Source of the DNA: Hylemonella sp. UBA6679
GTDB lineage: Bacteria; Pseudomonadota; Gammaproteobacteria; Burkholderiales; Burkholderiaceae_C
Assembly (NCBI GenBank): GCA_002454975.1
Contig: DKJZ01000041.1
Location: 26,078-90,077 of the forward strand
Length of the DNA: 64,000 bases
Direction: 5' to 3'
Below are positions 54,663 to 64,000 of this stretch, one piece after another; positions within the stretch are counted from its first letter, which is position 1, and the number at the start of each line of letters is the position of its first letter. The notes below the pieces were generated by a model. That model was not told the origin of the DNA, ran no database searches, and saw only the letters and a program-made list of their open reading frames with translations. The translations under genes were made by a program, and so were the position numbers.

Positions 54663-55961
54663 ATGAACCTGGCCCGCACGCGCCTAGACCCTGCCACCTG
54701 GGTGGTGCTTGCCGGCGTGAGTGCGGCCCTGCATGTGGGCAAGCTCTCGCCGGCTGTGCCGGTGCTGCGTGAGGCCTTGGGGGTCACGCTTTTACAAGCC
54801 GGGTTTTTGCTCTCTACCGTGCAGCTCGCAGGCATGGCGCTGGGCCTGTTCATTGGTTTGTTGGCGGATGGCTTGGGTTTGCGCCGCAGCTTGTTGTGGG
54901 GCTTGTGCATCTTGGCATCCGCTTCCATCTTGGGCGCTGTGGCGCGGAATGCGCAAGACTTGCTGCTGCTGCGCGGCATCGAGGGCTTGGGCTTTTTGCT
55001 GGTGGCCATGCCCGCGCCCGGGCTGATTCGCCGCCTGGTGCAGCCCGAGCGTTTGAGCATCACCCTGGGGCTGTGGGGCACTTACATGCCTACCGGTGCG
55101 GCGCTGGCGCTGTTGCTGGGGCCAGCGCTCATGGCTTGGGATGGATGGCAAGCTTGGTGGGTGAGTTTGGGGGCCTTGAGTGGGGCCATGGCGTTGGTGA
55201 TTGCGCGGGTGGTGCCATCAGATCAAGTGTCCACATCTTCACCTGCGAGTGATCAAGGCTCAAAACCTGTCTCAAACAATCCAAATCAACCCCCGGTGCT
55301 ACAAACTTGGAAGCAGCGCTTGCGCCGAACTTTGCGCGCTCCTGGCCCGTGGTGGGTCGCCCTGGCCTTCACCTGTTACTCCAGCCAATGGCTCTCGGTG
55401 GTGGGGTTTTTGCCCACCATGGTGGCCCAAGCGGGCTTTGCCAATGGCACAGGCCTGATCAGTGTTGTCGCGGCATGCACGGCTTTGGTGGCGGGTGTGA
55501 ATGGCTTGGGCAATGTGGCTTCAGGGCGGCTCTTGGCGCGCGGCTGGCCTGCAGCGCGTTTGCTGCGCATCGGTTTTGTGAGCATGACCTTGGGGGCCGC
55601 CTTGGCCTTCGTACCCTGGTCGCTGGGGCAGGGTACGTCCGTTGAGGCTTTGAGTTGGGGTTTGCGTTTGTCTGGCGTGCTGGTGTTTTCGATGGTGGGC
55701 GGTTTGATTCCCGGTACCTTGTTTTCGCTGGCGGTGCGTGTGGCGCCCGACGAGAGCACGGTGTCCACCACCGTGGGTTGGATGCAGCAGCTCTCGGCTG
55801 CTGGGCAGTTTGGCGGCCCGCCGCTGGTGGCCTGGGTGGCTGCACGCCAAGGGGGCTGGGAGCTCACCTGGATGGTGACGGGCTTGGCCAGTGCGGTGGG
55901 GCTGGCGCTGGCGTGGTGCATCGCGCGCGAGTTGCGCCCCAAGGCCTTGCGCCGCGCTTGA
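54663..55961 (+). CDS. MFS transporter (CynX/NimT-like)
   Basis: A 432-residue major facilitator with about 12 TMs. LLADGLGLRRSLLWG is the MFS loop 2-3 motif; a hydrophilic central loop (about residues 185-225, Ser/Asn/Pro-rich) separates the halves. It resembles cyanate/nitroimidazole-type exporters. Substrate unknown. ATG 54663 (MNLARTRLDP) is preferred to an upstream TTG at 54564. Confidence 0.8.
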   Translation: MNLARTRLDPATWVVLAGVSAALHVGKLSPAVPVLREALGVTLLQAGFLLSTVQLAGMALGLFIGLLADGLGLRRSLLWGLCILASASILGAVARNAQDLLLLRGIEGLGFLLVAMPAPGLIRRLVQPERLSITLGLWGTYMPTGAALALLLGPALMAWDGWQAWWVSLGALSGAMALVIARVVPSDQVSTSSPASDQGSKPVSNNPNQPPVLQTWKQRLRRTLRAPGPWWVALAFTCYSSQWLSVVGFLPTMVAQAGFANGTGLISVVAACTALVAGVNGLGNVASGRLLARGWPAARLLRIGFVSMTLGAALAFVPWSLGQGTSVEALSWGLRLSGVLVFSMVGGLIPGTLFSLAVRVAPDESTVSTTVGWMQQLSAAGQFGGPPLVAWVAARQGGWELTWMVTGLASAVGLALAWCIARELRPKALRRA

Positions 55962-56009
55962 TGCATCACGTTTGATACTGGCCGCCCCCACAAGCCCTAG
56001 ACTAGCGCC

Positions 56010-56567
56010 ATGAACGAGCCCCTGCTGCGCATGACACATTGGTTAGAACAAGCCGTGATCGGCTTGAACCTGTGCCCCTTTGCCAAAGCGGTGCATGTCA
56101 AGCGGCAGATTCATTGGGTGGTGAGCGATACCCAAGACGACGCGCAAGTGCTATCAATTTTAGAGCGAGAGTTACAAGGTCTACAAGGCTTGAGCGCCAA
56201 TGTGCGCGACACCACCTTGATCGTGTTGCCCCACGCCTTTGCCGACTTTTATGACTTCAATGACTTTTTAGGCCGGGCCGAGCGTTTGTTGAAAAAACTC
56301 AAGCTTGAAGGTGAGTTTCAGATCGCCAGCTTTCACCCGCGCTATGTGTTTGCGGGGACAGCCGAGGACGACATCACCAACGCCACCAACCGCGCGCCTT
56401 ACCCCACGCTGCACTTGCTGCGTGAGGCCAGCGTGGACCGCGCGGTCCAAGCCTTCCCGCAGGCCGAAGACATTTTTGAAAACAACATGCGCACCTTGGA
56501 GCAGCTCGGTGCTCAGGGGTGGCATGCTTTGATGACCCTGCCAAGTCAGCAGCCCCCCAAGGCGTGA
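56010..56567 (+). CDS. DUF1415-family protein
   Basis: A 185-residue soluble protein. Family marks: LNLCPFAKAVHVKRQIHWVV, LPHAFADFYDFNDFLG, IASFHPRYVFAGTAEDD, NRAPYPTLHLLREASVDRA. The function of the family is unknown. The conserved CPFAK cysteine hints at redox or metal chemistry, which is speculation. A dispersed palindrome-like sequence lies inside at 56150-56166. Confidence 0.88.
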   Translation: MNEPLLRMTHWLEQAVIGLNLCPFAKAVHVKRQIHWVVSDTQDDAQVLSILERELQGLQGLSANVRDTTLIVLPHAFADFYDFNDFLGRAERLLKKLKLEGEFQIASFHPRYVFAGTAEDDITNATNRAPYPTLHLLREASVDRAVQAFPQAEDIFENNMRTLEQLGAQGWHALMTLPSQQPPKA

Positions 56568-56568
56568 G

Positions 56569-57528
56569 TTGCTTGGCGAAGACACTACCCCTGTGAACCA
56601 CGTGAACAACAAAGCCCAAGCGCATCAAACATCCAAGGGCCAGGCCGCGCGCCCTGGCACCGACTTGGCCGAGGTGTTGCGCCCGGGTCAGTCTATAGAG
56701 CTGCTCAAGGCGCTGCATATCCTCACGCGTGAGGGCAAGCTCAACCAAGATTCGCGCCGCAAGCTCAAGCAGGTCTACCACCTGTTTGGTTTCATTGAGA
56801 AAACCCTGCGCGAGTTGACGCCTGCAGATGCCAACACAGGCTTCACCCTGGCCGACCACGGTGCGGGCAAGTCATACCTGGGCTTTATCGTTTACGACCT
56901 GTTTTTCAAAGCCTTGGGGCAGGGGCACATTTACGGCATCGAGACCCGCGCTGAGTTGGTGGCCAGCTCCCAAGCCTTGTCCGCGCAGCTGGGCTTTGAG
57001 CGCATGTCGTTTTTGAACCTGAGCGTGGCCGAATCGGCGCAGTCAAAGGCTTTGCCAGATCGCATTGACCTGGTGACCGCTTTGCATGCGTGCGACACCG
57101 CCACCGACGACGCCATCGCCTTTGGCCTGCAAAAACGTGCGCAGGCCATGGTGCTGGTGCCGTGCTGCCAGGCGGAGATGGCGCGCGCGCTCAATGCCAG
57201 CAAGGCGCTGCAACTCTCGCGCACACCCTTGGCCGAGCTGTGGCGTCACCCGCTGCATGCGCGTGAGTTGGGCAGCCAGGTCACCAATGTGCTGCGCTGT
57301 TTGTACTTAGAAGCCTGGGGTTACAGCGTGACCGTGACCGAGCTGGTGGGCTGGGAGCACAGCATGAAAAACGAGCTGATTTTGGCGCGCCACACCGGTC
57401 AGAAAAAACGTGCTTCGGCACTGCGGCTGCAGAGCATTTTGCAAGAGCTGGGGGTGCAAGACGCCATGGCTGCACGCTTTTCGCTGCCCGAGCCCATCGG
57501 AATGCCTGTGGGGCGTCAACCCGTCTAA
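56569..57528 (+). CDS. SAM-dependent methyltransferase, Methyltransf_32-like
   Basis: About 310 residues; the start may be TTG 56569, GTG 56593 or GTG 56602. The class I Rossmann core is at about 95-190: FTLADHGAGKSYLGFIVYDL (motif I region), IYGIETRAELV, LVTALHACDTATDDAIAFGL and the diagnostic VLVPCCQAEMARAL. Relatives include METTL25-type proteins; the substrate, possibly RNA or ribosomal protein, is not known. Confidence 0.8.
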   Translation: MLGEDTTPVNHVNNKAQAHQTSKGQAARPGTDLAEVLRPGQSIELLKALHILTREGKLNQDSRRKLKQVYHLFGFIEKTLRELTPADANTGFTLADHGAGKSYLGFIVYDLFFKALGQGHIYGIETRAELVASSQALSAQLGFERMSFLNLSVAESAQSKALPDRIDLVTALHACDTATDDAIAFGLQKRAQAMVLVPCCQAEMARALNASKALQLSRTPLAELWRHPLHARELGSQVTNVLRCLYLEAWGYSVTVTELVGWEHSMKNELILARHTGQKKRASALRLQSILQELGVQDAMAARFSLPEPIGMPVGRQPV

Positions 57529-57624
57529 GTGTCGCGCGTTGCTCTAGAGCAAGCGCGCTGCGCCCCAGTAGCGGACAATCTGAACCAAATACTTACCCTG
57601 AATTTTTTGAAAGTTAGACCTCCC

Positions 57625-58095
57625 ATGAAAACCAAATCCACCCTGTCGGCCCTGGCCTTGGCGCTGTGCACCGTGCTGGTGGGCTGCGCCACGAGCAGCC
57701 CCGACGTGATCAGCCGTGAAGACGCCCAGCGCATGAGCAAGGTGGAAGACGCGGTGGTGCTCTCTGTGCGCGCCGTGACCGTGCAAGGCAACCAAAGCGG
57801 CGTGGGTGCCGCGACGGGTGGCGTGGTGGGCGGTCTGGCCGGCTATGGCGCGGGTGGTAACCAACGCGAAGCCCAGGTGGCCGGCATCTTGGCCGCAGCC
57901 GCCGGTGCTGCTGTGGGCAATGCGATTGAGAAGTTCAGCAGCAAAGACGAAGCGCTTGAGCTGTTGGTGCAACTCAAAGGCGGCGAGCGCCGCGCCATCG
58001 TGCAAGGCAAGGGCAGCGAAAACTTCGCCCCGGGCGACGCGGTGCTGCTGATCACCACCGCCGGCAAAATCCGCGTGGCCAAAGCCCCCAAATAA
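57625..58095 (+). CDS. Glycine-zipper outer membrane lipoprotein (SlyB/Pcp-like)
   Basis: A 156-residue lipoprotein. Signal peptide with lipobox VLVGCAT (Cys22). A glycine zipper at about 58-95 (GVGAATGGVVGGLAGYGAGG, then AAAAGAAVGNAIEKF) inserts in the outer membrane, followed by a small C-terminal beta domain. SlyB-type proteins stabilise the outer membrane under stress. ATG 57625 gives the signal peptide directly. Confidence 0.87.
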   Translation: MKTKSTLSALALALCTVLVGCATSSPDVISREDAQRMSKVEDAVVLSVRAVTVQGNQSGVGAATGGVVGGLAGYGAGGNQREAQVAGILAAAAGAAVGNAIEKFSSKDEALELLVQLKGGERRAIVQGKGSENFAPGDAVLLITTAGKIRVAKAPK

Positions 58096-58120
58096 TTAAT
58101 TGGGGTCAGACCCCAATTAA
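58096..58120. repeat. REP-like palindrome, left of the transposase gene
   Basis: TTAATTGGGGTC-A-GACCCCAATTAA, a perfect 25-bp palindrome with a central A. It begins at the 3' end of the lipoprotein gene and lies 53 nt before the transposase start. Its inverted counterpart lies at 58982-59004. Confidence 0.88.
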
Positions 58121-58172
58121 ATTTATCATCGGGCCGTTTGCCGGCTCTGTCATGTCGGCTTGAGGGAGTTTC

Positions 58173-58886
58173 ATGGCCAGACAGCCGCGCCTGACAGTGG
58201 CCGGTTACCCGCACCACATCATCCAGCGGGGCAACGACCGGCAATGGATTGTTCGCAGCGACCGCGACCGCGGGTTTTTGCTCGAGCTCATGCACGACTA
58301 CGCCAAAGAAAACGCGGTGGCCATCCACGCTTATGTGTTGATGGACAACCACTTCCATTTGCTGGCGACACCTGCCACCACCGAGGGCCTGCCGGTGATG
58401 ATGCAAGCCGTTGGGCGACGTTATGTGCGTTATTACAACGGTTGGTACCAGCGCACCGGCGCCTTGTGGGAGGGGCGCTACAAGTCCACGCTGATTGAAA
58501 CCGAGCGCTACTTGCTGGCCTGCATGGCCTACATCGACCTCAACCCGGTGCGCGCCGGCATGGTGGCCCAGGCGGCGGACTATCCCTGGTCCAGCCACCG
58601 GCACCATGTGGGCTTGAATGTGGATAAGCTGGTGACCCCCCATGCTTTGTACTGGGGGCTGGGCAACACCCCGTTTGCGCGCGAGGCGGCTTACGCAGCC
58701 TTGGTGCAAGCGGGGGTGAGTGCGCACCAACAAGAGGCGTTGACCCAATCCACCCTGCGCGGTTGGGCGCTGGGGGAGGCCCAGTTCATGGACGAGCTGC
58801 AAAAAAACACCGGCCGGCGCCTCACCCAAGCCAAGGCTGGACGGCCGTTCAGCGTGAACTTTCCCAACAATCCTGACGATCTTTAA
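58173..58886 (+). CDS. REP-associated tyrosine transposase (RAYT, Y1 family)
   Basis: A 237-residue Y1-type transposase. N-terminal PRLTVAGYPHHIIQRGNDRQ, the HUH-like metal motif in AYVLMDNHFHLL, YVRYYNGWYQRTGALWEGRY and the conserved AYIDLNPVRAGMV are typical of RAYTs. A clear SD (GAGGGA) precedes the ATG. Single-copy, domesticated RAYTs mobilise or process nearby REP palindromes, and such palindromes flank this gene on both sides. It separates the lipoprotein gene from gltB and looks intact. Confidence 0.9.
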   Translation: MARQPRLTVAGYPHHIIQRGNDRQWIVRSDRDRGFLLELMHDYAKENAVAIHAYVLMDNHFHLLATPATTEGLPVMMQAVGRRYVRYYNGWYQRTGALWEGRYKSTLIETERYLLACMAYIDLNPVRAGMVAQAADYPWSSHRHHVGLNVDKLVTPHALYWGLGNTPFAREAAYAALVQAGVSAHQQEALTQSTLRGWALGEAQFMDELQKNTGRRLTQAKAGRPFSVNFPNNPDDL

Positions 58887-58947
58887 GGGTTAAATTGGCT
58901 CCTAAGCCAATACGGACCTTGTTTTGATGCTCCTGATTTTGATGTGT

Positions 58948-59004
58948 CCCCAATTAATTCCTGATTGAAAAAATCGGTAATTAATTGGGGTCTGACCCCA
59001 ATTA
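58948..59004. repeat. REP-like hairpin and inverted palindrome, right of the transposase gene
   Basis: CCCCAATTAATTCCTGATT pairs imperfectly (17 of 19) with AATCGGTAATTAATTGGGG across a 5-nt loop (58948-58990). It is followed by TAATTGGGGTC-T-GACCCCAATTA (58982-59004), the reverse complement of the left copy. It ends 66 nt before gltB and could influence gltB expression. Confidence 0.85.
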
Positions 59005-59070
59005 TTTTGCTTGGCAAGGGGTTTGCTTTGCACTATGCTCGTTAACCCTGACATTTTGAAGGACTGCGCC

Positions 59071-63804
<4,734 letters not shown>

Positions 63805-63848
63805 AAAAGTTCAGGGGCAGGCGTGGCCTGCCTCTTTAGGAGTTCATC

Positions 63849-64000
63849 ATGGGAAAAGTCACAGGTTTCATGGAGTTTGAGCGTTTGGAAGAGGGCTACA
63901 AGCCCGTGCCCGAGCGTTTGAAGCATTACAAAGAGTTCGTCATTGGTTTGGACGATGCGCAGGCCAAAGTGCAAAGCGCGCGCTGCATGGACTGCGGCAC
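63849..64000 (+). CDS. gltD: Glutamate synthase small subunit, N-terminal part
   Basis: The first 50 codons ([20 protein letters not shown]...) up to the first Fe-S cysteines (ARCMDCGT); the gene runs off the window. It carries FAD and 4Fe-4S clusters and passes NADPH electrons to GltB. TAGGAG lies upstream of the ATG, 44 nt after gltB. Confidence 0.93.
   Translation, partial: MGKVTGFMEFERLEEGYKPVPERLKHYKEFVIGLDDAQAKVQSARCMDCG

Overview
The window is GC-rich, gene-dense chromosomal DNA from a betaproteobacterium, most likely Burkholderiales, family Comamonadaceae. The grounds are the porins of the neutrophilic beta type, the RpiR/HexR - tal - pgi locus, the ponA - pilMN(OP)Q - aroK - aroB - dgt - gltBD order, Ccs1/CcsB-type cytochrome c maturation and an lptM - lysA / cyaY arrangement. 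No rRNA, tRNA or CRISPR array was seen. All calls come from reading translations and DNA by eye; no database search was run.

Layout. 1-15.7 kb is core metabolism (coq7, OsmC, hexR/tal/pgi, aroQ, groESL with a perfect CIRCE operator, a cytochrome c) sprinkled with six small toxin-antitoxin modules. Two of these have visibly broken toxins. One, a HigBA-type pair, is flanked by two 94-bp copies of the 3' end of the hexR-like gene. 15.7-18.6 kb is a decayed accessory patch: an antitoxin left beside a gutted toxin, a tyrosine recombinase frameshifted in two homopolymer tracts, and a porin that has lost its start codon and promoter.

18.67-28.1 kb is the most unusual part. It is a tightly overlapping nine-gene operon: MlaE-like permease, CHASE2 sensor, exported caspase-like protease with an EF-hand-like loop and DUF4384 domain, an ABC-ATPase-like protein with no recognisable Walker A, MCE/MlaD-like protein, TPR lipoprotein, a second DUF4384-like exported protein, a sialidase-like protein and a membrane protein. 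Everything except the ATPase-like protein is predicted to be exported, lipid-anchored or in the inner membrane. I read it as an envelope system that couples a caspase-like protease to an MCE-type lipid transporter.

28.1-47.2 kb is envelope and respiratory housekeeping: a minus-strand glycosyltransferase operon (GT9, GtrA-like, GT39), metK, two LpxL-type acyltransferases, an epoxide-hydrolase-like enzyme, engB, cytochrome c4, ccs1/ccsB, msrPQ, lysA, lptM, cyaY and a class A penicillin-binding protein. 47.3-64 kb carries the type IV pilus alignment genes, in which pilO and pilP are fused into one reading frame. It then continues with aroK, aroB, dgt, an MFS transporter, DUF1415, a methyltransferase, a glycine-zipper lipoprotein, a REP-associated transposase bracketed by inverted palindromes, gltB and the first 50 codons of gltD.

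Two themes recur: short in-frame tandem repeats inside coding regions, and a small dispersed palindrome of the form GCTAT-N7-ATAGC, sometimes inside genes.
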